The notes: generated by a model from the letters alone, not told the origin. Positions 20,235 through 29,179 are shown, counted from the first letter of the stretch. The stretch is 64,000 nucleotides of DNA from Methylacidiphilales bacterium (GCA_021272165.1 JAJSLK010000014.1:1-64000); one strand, 5' to 3'. Numbers and translations: made by a program.

Positions 20235-20283
20235 TGCGCCCATCGAGATTTGAACTCGAAACCCCTTCCTTCGTAGGGAAATA
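20235..20283 (-). pseudogene. Displaced 3'-half of a tRNA-Arg (anticodon loop to discriminator), putative att remnant
   Basis: tgcgcccatcgagatttgaactcgaaaccccttccttcgtagggaaat aligns to the 3' part of the tRNA-Arg at 21160-21233 with few mismatches; the expected 5' half (acceptor/D arm) is absent. Confidence 0.75.
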
Positions 20284-20343
20284 GGCGGTTTTTTAGGAGC
20301 GCTCGGTCAACTCAGGGGCCATGTCCTTTATTTCTCGTGTAAG

Positions 20344-20910
20344 CTATTCGATTCGAACCTGATGGGAAGCTGTAGGTTCAGACGAGTGCTTTTTAAATGC
20401 TTCCGCAAGCTCAAACCTGGCGTAGGCAGCTGCAATTTCCCGATGAAAATAATCGTTGGGCTTGCTTCGTCCTTTTTCAATCAGCGCCTGCTTTTCGCGG
20501 TAAAGACGAACCGGATCAAGCGTGGCAAAGTTTGTCCCCGCATGAGTTTTGAAGATGCGCGATTTCTCAAACGCTTCTTCGGGATCAAAAGTCACACCTA
20601 CCTGGGCGAAACCGATTCTGATGCCCGCGACTTCCAAATAGGGTTTCCCCGTCGAAGGCCGTACGACGAAATCGGGATAAGCATCGAAAAAGTCCTCGCT
20701 CCAAACGTGAGTGAAATCGAGGTCTTTTGAAACTAATCTCGCCGCACTATCCGGTGTCGGGGCTGGGAACAACGAATCATTTTTGAGTGCCAGCAACCGA
20801 TGGTAAAGCAGGGCCGCCCATCCTCCAATTAGAAGGCTTCTGGAAAACAACGCCGGATTTTTATGGTTGAGCGTGTCGAGAGCAATCTCGACGTTGCTCC
20901 ATGAGATCAT
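20344..20910 (-). CDS. Putative nucleotidyltransferase-fold protein (AbiEii/MenT-like toxin candidate)
   Basis: 188 aa; LLIGGWAALLYHR...VSKDLDFTH...; GG and DxDF-type motifs, though spacing is longer than typical. Confidence 0.5.
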   Translation of the reverse strand: MISWSNVEIALDTLNHKNPALFSRSLLIGGWAALLYHRLLALKNDSLFPAPTPDSAARLVSKDLDFTHVWSEDFFDAYPDFVVRPSTGKPYLEVAGIRIGFAQVGVTFDPEEAFEKSRIFKTHAGTNFATLDPVRLYREKQALIEKGRSKPNDYFHREIAAAYARFELAEAFKKHSSEPTASHQVRIE

Positions 20911-21080
20911 GGAATAGTCTCGGCTTCCGATTCAATGAGTTCGAACCGGGGGCCTTTCCCGACGGCGAGGATTTCCGTCGCCTCCTGAGGCGAGCACCAG
21001 CCCTCCTGTTCGCGCCAAGCTGCTTTTTCGGCTCGGTCGAGCGCGTCTTGGTTTGCAGGAATGACAACGTCACGATTCAT
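20907..21080 (-). CDS. 57-aa protein, candidate antitoxin/partner of the nucleotidyltransferase
   Basis: Hand translation MNRDVVIPANQDALDRAEKAAWREQEGWCSPQEATEILAVGKGPRFELIESEAETIP*; ATGA overlap with 20344..20910; below the track's size cutoff. Confidence 0.65.
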   Translation of the reverse strand: MNRDVVIPANQDALDRAEKAAWREQEGWCSPQEATEILAVGKGPRFELIESEAETIP

Positions 21081-21159
21081 TGAGAAAAACTACCACAGAG
21101 GGGAGGAGAAAGAAAGTTTTTATGATTTTAGGTTAAGCGATGAGCGCCATGTTAACGTG

Positions 21160-21233
21160 TGCACCCGTCGAGATTTGAACTCGAAACCTCTTCCTTCGGA
21201 GGGAAGCGCTCTATCCAGTTGAGCTACGGGTGC
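21160..21233 (-). tRNA. tRNA-Arg(CCG)
   Basis: GCACCCGTAGCTCAACTGGATAGAGCGCTTCCCTCCGAAGGAAGAGGTTTCGAGTTCAAATCTCGACGGGTGCA; anticodon loop CTCCGAA. Confidence 0.95.
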
Positions 21234-21382
21234 TCGGCTTTTTGGCGACGATCAGGAAACTTTCAGGAAAGACTTCCAGCTTCGCCGAAGCATTCGGATA
21301 GAAGGGAATATTACATCAAAGGGGGTGCGGGAAGTCACCAACAAACAGGAATCGGCGGCCCGATTTGGAAACATCGCGGGGA

Positions 21383-22135
21383 TCAAGCGGAATCCGATTT
21401 TTTGGGCGCAGCCTCATCCGGCTCCTCGGCGTGATGGAGATCGATGCCGTAAAGTTTGGAGTTGAGGGTCAGGTCCTTGACGAGCGTAAAGAGGTAGACT
21501 TTGCCGGAGTGAAGGTCACGGTACTTGGTGACCTCGCGCTGGTCGACGAGGCGGAAGCCGTACCGCTCGAACATGCGGTTGCCGCGGCGCGATTCGTAGA
21601 CGACGACTTGACCGTAGACCGATTTTTCGCCGCATTTCACGAGGTAGTTCAGAAAGATGTCGACGAGCTCGCGGGTGGCGCTGACGCTGCGGGCCTCGGG
21701 CCGGATGTTGAAATGAAAATGGGGCATATCGGGCGGGGTGAAGGGGACTTCCTTGCGCGCCTGGGTGAGGATCCAGCGGACGTAACGGCGACTGGCGGCG
21801 TTGTAGGGCCGGGTGATGTAACGCCAGAGGCCGCGCAGGACGAGGCCGGGGAGCACGCGGGTTTCGTAAGCGGCTTTTTTCTTCGGAAAGCGCGAGCCCA
21901 TGATGTAGCCCTTCACCTCGCCATCGAGTTCGCAGACGAAGGTCGATTCGGGTTCGGCGTCGGTATAGTAGGAGGTGAGGTAGTCGGCGAAAAGCTCGCG
22001 GTCCTCGAAAACGGGATCGATGGGCCGGCCGAGGAACCCGGTGTCGGCGCAGATGGCGCGGATGGCGGGACGGTCGTCCGGGCGATAGGGGCGGATGATT
22101 CGATGAGATGGGGAGGTCGAAGAAGCAGCATCCAT
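21383..22135 (-). CDS. GNAT family N-acetyltransferase
   Basis: IIRPYRPDDRPAIRAICADTGF...FVCELDGEVKGYIMGSR...NYLVKCGEKSVYGQVVVYESRRGNRMFERYGFRLVD. Confidence 0.85.
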   Translation of the reverse strand: MDAASSTSPSHRIIRPYRPDDRPAIRAICADTGFLGRPIDPVFEDRELFADYLTSYYTDAEPESTFVCELDGEVKGYIMGSRFPKKKAAYETRVLPGLVLRGLWRYITRPYNAASRRYVRWILTQARKEVPFTPPDMPHFHFNIRPEARSVSATRELVDIFLNYLVKCGEKSVYGQVVVYESRRGNRMFERYGFRLVDQREVTKYRDLHSGKVYLFTLVKDLTLNSKLYGIDLHHAEEPDEAAPKKSDSA

Positions 22136-22194
22136 GATTTCTCGTAGCGAAAGGATAGTAGCCTGCTTCGGGACGCCTCTGGAATAAATAGTTA

Positions 22195-22223
22195 GAGATC
22201 CTTCGACGAGCTCAGGATGACGG
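22195..22223. repeat. REP-like dispersed repeat arm
   Basis: gagatccttcgacgagctcaggatgacgg, related to arms at 38713-38740/38780-38807 and 3293-3320. Confidence 0.65.
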
Positions 22224-22268
22224 CTTTATCAAGTCGCTGGCGCGACTCTCGCACGACGGGCGCGCAAG

Positions 22269-22937
22269 TCAGGCGGGTGCGTAAACGCCGTCGGGCAGGG
22301 GACGCTTGGCGACTTCGTTGACGGCCTTGGCGATGGCTTCCTGGAGCGCCTCGCTGCGGATGAGGCTGTTGTCGTTGAGCAGGTGAACGGAGGCGATGTC
22401 CTCCGCCTGGAGCAGCTCGGGCGGAACGCGGAGAAAGACGCGGTAGACGAGGAGATGGCCCAGCGAGGTATTGCCGGAGAGCGATGTGATATAGTCAACG
22501 ACGCTGCTCAGGCGCATCGGGCCGCGCGAGACCTTGGGTGACGGAGAAGGTATTCCGGAAGTGGAAGAGGGCGCGGGTTGAGCAGGCGTAATGGGCAAGG
22601 TGGGAGGCGCCGGGGAAGGGGAGGAGCCCTCCGGTCTGGGTTCATGCAGGACGACGACGGGAGGCACGACGGCGCCCGAGGCCAGTGTCGGCGTGCCGGT
22701 ACGCTTGAGATATTGATCGAGCGTGATCGGCTGCTCCTCGATCCAGCCCTGGGAAAGAAATTTTTCGGTGAGGGGAATGGCATCGGCGAAGGTGGTGTCG
22801 GAACTCAGGGCCACCTCGGAGAGCGAGCGCTGGCCATCGAAGGTGAGGAGAAATTTCCACTGCGGCGCATGGAGGCGGATCGAGGGAGCGTCGCTCTCGT
22901 AAGCGGGGGTGCGTTTGTAAATTTCTGTGCCGGTCAT
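22269..22937 (-). CDS. Hypothetical protein with Pro/Ser-rich linker (wHTH-like N-terminal region)
   Basis: 222 aa: IRLHAPQWKFLLTFDGQRSLSEVALSSDTTFADAIPLTEKFLSQGWIEE... then PSPAPPTLPITPAQPAPSS. Confidence 0.6.
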   Translation of the reverse strand: MTGTEIYKRTPAYESDAPSIRLHAPQWKFLLTFDGQRSLSEVALSSDTTFADAIPLTEKFLSQGWIEEQPITLDQYLKRTGTPTLASGAVVPPVVVLHEPRPEGSSPSPAPPTLPITPAQPAPSSTSGIPSPSPKVSRGPMRLSSVVDYITSLSGNTSLGHLLVYRVFLRVPPELLQAEDIASVHLLNDNSLIRSEALQEAIAKAVNEVAKRPLPDGVYAPA

Positions 22938-22949
22938 AGAGGCGAAAGG

Positions 22950-23414
22950 TCAGGTCGATTCGGGTGCAACGAGGCCGAGGACGAGATAGGCGTTTTCCTT
23001 GCGCCAGAGCATGGGCTGGACGAAGACGGCGGGCGGCATCTCGATGGGATCGTCGGGAACGGTGCTGAAGACGCGCGGCTCGGAAACGTGCAGGCCAGGG
23101 CCGAAGCGCTTGTGGACGTTGTGCGCAATGGTGCCGGTGATGTCGGTCATGACGTCACGGCAATTTTCCTCGGTGAAGCGGCCGCGGCTGTGGCGCGAGG
23201 TGTAGAGATGCTGAAGAAAGGGCTGGGAGGAGGTGAGATAAACAAAGCCCTCGGCATCGCCCTTGAGATGAATCAGCCCGGTGTAGGCCGAGAAAACGAG
23301 CGATTGAAATTCGATCGACGGATCACGCAGCGAGATTTCGTTACCCGTGATCTTGTTGAGATAGGTCAGGGTGACATCGATGAAGTAGTAGATGTCTCGT
23401 TCGTGCATCGGCAT
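22950..23414 (-). CDS. CheX-like domain protein (second copy)
   Basis: 154 aa; ENCRDVMTDITGTIAHNVHKRFGPGLHVSEPRVF. Confidence 0.6.
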   Translation of the reverse strand: MPMHERDIYYFIDVTLTYLNKITGNEISLRDPSIEFQSLVFSAYTGLIHLKGDAEGFVYLTSSQPFLQHLYTSRHSRGRFTEENCRDVMTDITGTIAHNVHKRFGPGLHVSEPRVFSTVPDDPIEMPPAVFVQPMLWRKENAYLVLGLVAPEST

Positions 23415-23438
23415 AAGCCTCTTAAAGAATATGCCAAA

Positions 23439-24236
23439 TCAATGAGTGATGGAAAGTGTCTTGTCGGCATGGGTCAGATCGATATTAAAAGAGCCGTAGC
23501 GGAACTCGAGCTCGGCATGGATGGGCAGGTGCCGGGCATCGTCGGTCATCCAGAGCAACAAATGGCCCCGATGATGGGTTCCCTTGCCGGGCAGGGCGGA
23601 GAGGCGCAGGAGAGGCTGGACCGGCCATGTGCCGAAGGCGCGGGTTTCGCGGGTCTGGCATTCGACCATGCCCTCTTTTTCCGAATTGTCCTCGTAAACG
23701 AAGAGCGTGCGCTTGTCTCCCGGCGACCAGGAGGCGGCGCGGATGTGGTAAAGCATGGAGCCGATGTCATCGACCGCATCCTCAGCAATGGGAAACGTCC
23801 TGGTTTTGCCTTCTGACCAGACTTCGCGGGTGCCCTGGTGGGCGGTGTAATCGATGCGGGTCCGCTCGCGGATGACGCGGTGGGGCTCGAAACGGTATTC
23901 ACCATATTCGACCGATTTCCACTGGGAGGGGGCAAGGATCGACCAGAACGTGCCGGTGAAGGGATAAAAGCTGTCGACGAGTCCACGGGAAGCAAGGGCC
24001 AGCTTGAACTCCCAGTGATCGTCCTTTTGCCGGGCGGTGAAAGTTCCTTCAGCGGCCTCGAAGACGCCCCAGGAGACGAGGTAGGTGACGCTTTCTCCAT
24101 CTTTCCAGGGAAGGTGATGAAAATCGACCGGAGCGATGGGTGGTGGCGGCGGCGTCGGGGTGGGCGATGGCGCGGCGGCATAAGTTGGGGCCGGAAAAAG
24201 GCACCAAAGGAGAACGAAAAGAAAGGCGTGCCTCAT
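23439..24236 (-). CDS. DUF3108 domain protein, secreted
   Basis: DGESVTYLVSWGVFEAAEGTFTA...GLVDSFYPFTGTFWSILAP...DDIGSMLYHIRA. Confidence 0.75.
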   Translation of the reverse strand: MRHAFLFVLLWCLFPAPTYAAAPSPTPTPPPPPIAPVDFHHLPWKDGESVTYLVSWGVFEAAEGTFTARQKDDHWEFKLALASRGLVDSFYPFTGTFWSILAPSQWKSVEYGEYRFEPHRVIRERTRIDYTAHQGTREVWSEGKTRTFPIAEDAVDDIGSMLYHIRAASWSPGDKRTLFVYEDNSEKEGMVECQTRETRAFGTWPVQPLLRLSALPGKGTHHRGHLLLWMTDDARHLPIHAELEFRYGSFNIDLTHADKTLSITH

Positions 24237-24262
24237 GCAAAGACCGGACGGAAAAGAAAATG

Positions 24263-25099
24263 CTAATGCTTGTCGCGCTTGATGAGATCGGCTCGGGTCC
24301 GTTCCAGCACGGCGCGTTCACTGGCGTTGAGGCTGCCAACGCCATGCTTGGAAATCTTTTCAAGAACGGCGTCGACCGATTCCTCGACTTTCCGGTCCTC
24401 GAGCACCCTGAGGTTGCGCTGGCGGATGAGCTTTTGGGCCCGGCGCTCTTCCAGCCAGTCGGTGAACCAGGTCGCGCCACGGCCTGCGCCGATCACTCTC
24501 ATGCCGAGATAGCCTACGGCGGCGCAGATCCAGAGGACCAGCAAAGAGGACCACTGGTGATAGGCGACATCGATGAGCGAGTAGATGCCGAGGAGCCCCC
24601 AAGCCCAGCCCTTGGCAGTGAGGTTGGTGAACCAGATGTTGAGCGTCATGCCGGGGTAGAGCGTGGCGAAGGCGATGAACACGCCAAAGACGCTTTCAGT
24701 TCCGCCGAGGTGTTCCTGCGGGCTGATGAGGCCGGCTAGAGAGAGGAGGATCGACGGAATAAAGATCAGGGCGAGGTAGAGCTTAAGATAGGTGCGGCGG
24801 CCGATGTATTGCTCCACTTCGCGACCGACGAAAAAGAGAAAGCCCATGGCGAAGATGAACCAGATCGAGGGCGGAAAGACGACGTAGGAGAAGAGCCGCC
24901 AGACCTGTCCGTAATAAAGGACATCGGTCGAACTCAGGTCGATGAATTCCAGGACGCCGGGGCCGAGAAAAGACATGGCGATGGCCACGCCGATGAATGC
25001 GAGCACGTGCAGGATGATTAGCAGCGTGTTGACATAGATCGGCTGGCCATTCATCCAGAAAAGCGGACGGTAGTCTTCCGATTGTTCGTGGTAGAGCAT
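24263..25099 (-). CDS. Rhomboid-like membrane protein, apparently lacking catalytic residues
   Basis: Multi-TM; GQVWRLFSYVVFPPS..., YIGRRTYLKLYL; GGTESVFG replaces GxSG and GYLGM replaces the catalytic His region. Confidence 0.7.
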   Translation of the reverse strand: MLYHEQSEDYRPLFWMNGQPIYVNTLLIILHVLAFIGVAIAMSFLGPGVLEFIDLSSTDVLYYGQVWRLFSYVVFPPSIWFIFAMGFLFFVGREVEQYIGRRTYLKLYLALIFIPSILLSLAGLISPQEHLGGTESVFGVFIAFATLYPGMTLNIWFTNLTAKGWAWGLLGIYSLIDVAYHQWSSLLVLWICAAVGYLGMRVIGAGRGATWFTDWLEERRAQKLIRQRNLRVLEDRKVEESVDAVLEKISKHGVGSLNASERAVLERTRADLIKRDKH

Positions 25100-25176
25100 G
25101 ACCGGTTATCCCCGACAAGGGTAAGCCTGCCGGGCGGCGCTGTCCAGAGCCGGACAGCCTCTAGGTTGTAATCCGG

Positions 25177-27024
25177 TTACGGAACCGTGACCGACTTGGC
25201 GAGGTTGCGGGGCTTGTCGACGTCCCGGCCCAGGATGACCGCCATGTGATAGGCGAAAAGCTGAAGCGGGATGACGCTGAGGATCGGCGTGACGTATTCC
25301 GGGGCCGCGGGGATGCAGATGATATCGTCGGCATGCTGGTGGATTTCCTCGTCGCCTTCGGTCGCGACCGCGATGACGGGGCCCTTGCGCGCCCGGACCT
25401 GCTGCATGTTGTTGCTGTTTTTGTCGTAGGCGCCGTCACGGGGACAGAGGAACACGCTGGGTGTGTCCTCATCGACCAGGGCGATGATGCCGTGTTTCAG
25501 CTCGGCGGTGGGATGGCCTTCGGCATGGATGTAGGTGATTTCCTTCATCTTCAGCGCGCCTTCCAATGCGATGCCGTATTGCATCTGGCGGCCGAAAAAG
25601 AGCATGGAGTCGGCCTTCCGGTATTTTTCCGCAATGCTTCGGATGTGGGCGCTCTGTTTCAGGATCTGCGTAATCTGGTCGGGAAGCGCCTCGATGGCCT
25701 GAATGATTTCCTTGCCCTGCGTGCCGGAAAGGAAACGCATCCGGCCGAGGAGCAGGGCCAGAAGCAGGAAGATGACGGCCTGTGAGGTGAATGATTTGGT
25801 CGCGGCGACGCTGACCTCGGGCCCGGCGTACATATAGACACCGCCGTCGGTCTCGCGGGCGAGGGTGCTGGCGACATTGTTGCAGATGCCGAGGACACGG
25901 TGGCCCTTGCGACGGGCCTCGCGCAGCGCCCCTAGGGTATCTTCGGTTTCCCCGCTCTGGCTGACGGCGATGACGAGCGTGCGGCGATCGAGGGGGGAAT
26001 TGCGGAGGCGGAACTCGCTGGCCCATTCGACCTCGACGGGGACATGGGCGAGCGATTCGATGATGTATTCTCCGACCATGCCGGAATGCATGGCGGTGCC
26101 GCAGCCGGTGATGACGATGCGGTCGATCTCGCGGATTTCCTGCGGCGTGAGGTTCAAGCCGCCGAGCTGGGCGGTGCTTTCCTCGATATTGAGGCGGCCG
26201 CGAACGGCGTTCTGGATGGAGATGGTCTGCTCGAAGATTTCCTTGAGCATGAAGTGGGGAAAATCGCCCAGTTCAGTGTCAGCAGCCTGGTAATCGATGC
26301 GGCTGATTTCAAGCCCGGCCTTGTTGTGGGTAAGCGATTTGAGCCGGTAGCCATTGCGGTCGATGGTGACCACGTCAAAATCGCGCAGGTGGGCAACGGT
26401 CTGGGTATGGGCGGCCACGGCGGAGACGTCGCTGGCGAGAAAATGTTCGTGCGGGCCAATGCCGAGAACGAGCGGGCTGCCGCGGCGGGCGCCGACCATG
26501 ATCCCGGGCTGGTCCTGGTGGATGGCGACCAGGCCATAGGTTCCGGTGATTTCGCGCAGGGCCTCCATGACTGCCATTTCGAGGCGATTTTCGGTTTCAG
26601 TATCGAGGGTATCGAAATGGAAGCCGATGAGGACGGCCAGGACCTCGGTATCGGTTTCGGTCCGGAAGGAATAGCCCTTTTCGGCCAGCTTTTTCTTCAA
26701 AACGCCATAATTCTCAATGACGCCATTATGAACAATGGCCAGCTTGCCGGAAGCGTCGGTATGGGGGTGGGCGTTGATATCGGTGGCCTTGCCGTGGGTG
26801 GCCCAGCGGGTATGGCTGATGCCGAGGCTGCCGTGGAGGGGATGGGAAGCCAGGGCGCGTTCCAACTGCTGAATCCGGCCGACTTTTTTGACCAGTTCGA
26901 GGCCCCCGCCATTGAGGACGGCGATGCCGCTTGAGTCATAACCACGATATTCGAGACGGCGGAGCCCTTCGAGCAGAAGGGGCTCGGCTTCCTTATCTCC
27001 CAGATAGGCAACGATTCCACACAT
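25177..27024 (-). CDS. glmS: Glutamine--fructose-6-phosphate aminotransferase (isomerizing)
   Basis: MCGIVAYLGDKEAEPLLLEGLRRLEYRGYDSSGIAV...; C-terminal KPRNLAKSVTVP; start corrected to MCGIV. Confidence 0.97.
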   Translation of the reverse strand: MCGIVAYLGDKEAEPLLLEGLRRLEYRGYDSSGIAVLNGGGLELVKKVGRIQQLERALASHPLHGSLGISHTRWATHGKATDINAHPHTDASGKLAIVHNGVIENYGVLKKKLAEKGYSFRTETDTEVLAVLIGFHFDTLDTETENRLEMAVMEALREITGTYGLVAIHQDQPGIMVGARRGSPLVLGIGPHEHFLASDVSAVAAHTQTVAHLRDFDVVTIDRNGYRLKSLTHNKAGLEISRIDYQAADTELGDFPHFMLKEIFEQTISIQNAVRGRLNIEESTAQLGGLNLTPQEIREIDRIVITGCGTAMHSGMVGEYIIESLAHVPVEVEWASEFRLRNSPLDRRTLVIAVSQSGETEDTLGALREARRKGHRVLGICNNVASTLARETDGGVYMYAGPEVSVAATKSFTSQAVIFLLLALLLGRMRFLSGTQGKEIIQAIEALPDQITQILKQSAHIRSIAEKYRKADSMLFFGRQMQYGIALEGALKMKEITYIHAEGHPTAELKHGIIALVDEDTPSVFLCPRDGAYDKNSNNMQQVRARKGPVIAVATEGDEEIHQHADDIICIPAAPEYVTPILSVIPLQLFAYHMAVILGRDVDKPRNLAKSVTVP

Positions 27025-27164
27025 AAGACAATCCCCTAGTTTCCACGATAGGCAGGCAGCGTCAAGGGCGGTAACGGACACGATCAATTTGTTTGCATGA
27101 ACTTGAATTAACCTAATTTCTCAAAAAGTTGGCAAAGCGGATTTGTCCGCTTAAGGTAGGCTCA

Positions 27165-28475
27165 ATGGAACTGCCCAACCGCTATTCTTTGGTTCATGCC
27201 CGCGATGTTATTTCGGTCATTCTTGGTGGAGGGGCCGGCACCCGACTTTTTCCCCTGACCAAGGACCGGTCGAAACCCGCCGTGCCGCTGGCCGGAAAAT
27301 ACCGGATCGTCGACATCCCGATCAGCAACTGTCTCAATTCCGGCCTGAAGCGAATTTTCCTGCTGACCCAGTTCAACAGTTCCTCGCTGCATCGGCATAT
27401 CCAGCAGAGCTACCGTTTCGACGATTTTTCCGCCGGATTCGTGGAAATCATGGCCGCCCAGCAGACGCTGGACAGCACGGCCTGGTATCAGGGGACGGCC
27501 GACGCGGTGCGCCAGAACCTTTGCCACTTCGCCAATTCTTCCCACAAATATGTCCTGATCCTTTCCGGCGATCAGCTTTACCAGATGAATTTCCGCCAGG
27601 TGCTGGAACAACACATTACGAGCGGAGCAGAAGTGACGGTGGCGACGATTCCGGTGAACCGGGCCAATGCCGGTTCCTTCGGCATCATGCAGATCGATCA
27701 GGAAGAGCGGATTGTCCGTTTTGTTGAGAAGCCGAAGGACCCGGCGTTGCTCGACAGTCTGAACATCAGTGGAGGCCTGCTGTCCCGATTGGATATCCAT
27801 TCCCAGGAGGATCTTTATCTTGCCTCGATGGGTATCTATGTCTTTAACCGTGAGGTCTTGCAGAAGGCCTTGAGCGGCAAGGATGTCGACTTCGGCAAAC
27901 ATGTGATTCCGAAGCTGATCGATACGGGCCGGCTCTATTCCTACGTTTATCAGGGCTATTGGGAGGATATTGGGACGATCAAGGCGTTTTATGATGCCAA
28001 CCTCGATCTGGCAAGCGAGGTGCCACAGTTTAATTTCTTCGATACTCAGGCGCCGGTTTACACGCATGCGCGTTATCTCCCGGCCAGCAAGATCGTCCGG
28101 GGCCGGTTTGACAAGGCGGTGGTGGCCGATGGTTGTGTGATCGTCGATGCTCATATCGAGCACTCGATCATCGGAATCCGGAGCCGGATCGAGCCGGGGG
28201 CGATCATCCGGAACTCGATCCTGATGGGACTTGATGATTATGAAACAGCCGGCGAGTTGCAGGCCGGTTTGGCACGTGGATTGCCACCACTCGGGGTGGG
28301 GTGCAATACCCACATCGAGCGCGCGATCATCGACAAGAACGCGCGGATCGGGGAGAACGTTCGCATCTCTCCCTTTGGCAAGCCGGAAAACTTTGACGGC
28401 GATAACTACTACATCCGAGACGGGATTGTGATTGTGCCGAAGGGCGGCGTGATTCGCAATGGCACAGTGCTTTGA
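27165..28475 (+). CDS. glgC: Glucose-1-phosphate adenylyltransferase
   Basis: VILGGGAGTRLFPLTKDRSKPAVPLAGKYRIVDIPISNCLNSG...QQTLDSTAWYQGTADAVRQ. Confidence 0.96.
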   Translation: MELPNRYSLVHARDVISVILGGGAGTRLFPLTKDRSKPAVPLAGKYRIVDIPISNCLNSGLKRIFLLTQFNSSSLHRHIQQSYRFDDFSAGFVEIMAAQQTLDSTAWYQGTADAVRQNLCHFANSSHKYVLILSGDQLYQMNFRQVLEQHITSGAEVTVATIPVNRANAGSFGIMQIDQEERIVRFVEKPKDPALLDSLNISGGLLSRLDIHSQEDLYLASMGIYVFNREVLQKALSGKDVDFGKHVIPKLIDTGRLYSYVYQGYWEDIGTIKAFYDANLDLASEVPQFNFFDTQAPVYTHARYLPASKIVRGRFDKAVVADGCVIVDAHIEHSIIGIRSRIEPGAIIRNSILMGLDDYETAGELQAGLARGLPPLGVGCNTHIERAIIDKNARIGENVRISPFGKPENFDGDNYYIRDGIVIVPKGGVIRNGTVL

Positions 28476-28516
28476 TCTTTCCTCCGGATAGAAACTTTCG
28501 CTAATCTGGGCTGGAG

Positions 28517-28789
28517 ATGGAATTTGAGTGGAACCTTTATAAGGGTACGAAGCTGGCACCGGTGGAGATTTCCGAGAGCTTCGAGGATCCATTCAGCCTG
28601 CGGCTCCTGCCCGATTCTCTCCGGTTTTCGTCCCAAAACCGCTTTTTCAGCCTCGGCTGCAGCAATGGGGGAAAGGGTATCTTTGCCGTCTATACCTCCA
28701 CGGGCAAGATCGTCCGCGTGCTGGTGGCCCGTCTGATGACCGAGGAGGAGACCTTCTTTTACGAACGCAAAAGCCAGGAGCACCTCTAA
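28517..28789 (+). CDS. BrnT family toxin-like protein
   Basis: MEFEWN...SESFEDPFSLRLLPDS...RFFSLGCSNGGKGIFAVYTSTGKIVRVLVARLMTEEETFFYE, BrnT-like architecture. Confidence 0.75.
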   Translation: MEFEWNLYKGTKLAPVEISESFEDPFSLRLLPDSLRFSSQNRFFSLGCSNGGKGIFAVYTSTGKIVRVLVARLMTEEETFFYERKSQEHL

Positions 28790-29062
28790 ATGAGCCTTCC
28801 CGTTGTGACCGATTGGGACTCGGTCCCCCTCTTTACCAACCTGATTGAGGAGGCCCAATTCTGGGAAGAGCACCAGATCAGCCAGCGGTTGATGCAGACG
28901 GCGCTGGTCGGTACCGATACCAACGAATCGACGACGATTACGCTCCGGATGGATCCCCGGATGCTTTCGCGGCTGAAACGGCTGGCCCGGCAGCGTTACC
29001 TTAATTATCAGAGTATGCTTAAGCAATGGGTGGCGGAGCGCCTGGAAAAGGAGCTCGACTGA
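28790..29062 (+). CDS. CopG/BrnA-type ribbon-helix-helix antitoxin-like protein
   Basis: EEAQFWEEHQIS...TTITLRMDPRMLSRLKRLARQRYLNYQSMLKQWVAERLEKEL; abuts the toxin gene. Confidence 0.78.
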   Translation: MSLPVVTDWDSVPLFTNLIEEAQFWEEHQISQRLMQTALVGTDTNESTTITLRMDPRMLSRLKRLARQRYLNYQSMLKQWVAERLEKELD

Positions 29063-29179
29063 GCTATTCTGGATTGACTTGAGAGTGGAAGCGCTCCTTT
29101 TTCAAAAACCCCTCGCTTAAAAGTCACTAGTGAGCTATTTTACGCTTAAGCTGTGATACCTCTTTTCCCCATTCCTTCC

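Noticed and set aside
20861-21073. 70-aa minus-strand ORF upstream of the nucleotidyltransferase
   Set aside because: Low-complexity Arg-rich alternative frame; the 57-aa ORF at 20907-21080 has better composition and an ATGA overlap with the downstream gene.
22578-23816. 412-aa plus-strand ORF
   Set aside because: Antisense across three minus-strand genes (222 aa, CheX-like, DUF3108).
27162-28592. 476-aa minus-strand ORF opposite glgC
   Set aside because: Antisense shadow; glgC motifs are unambiguous on the plus strand.
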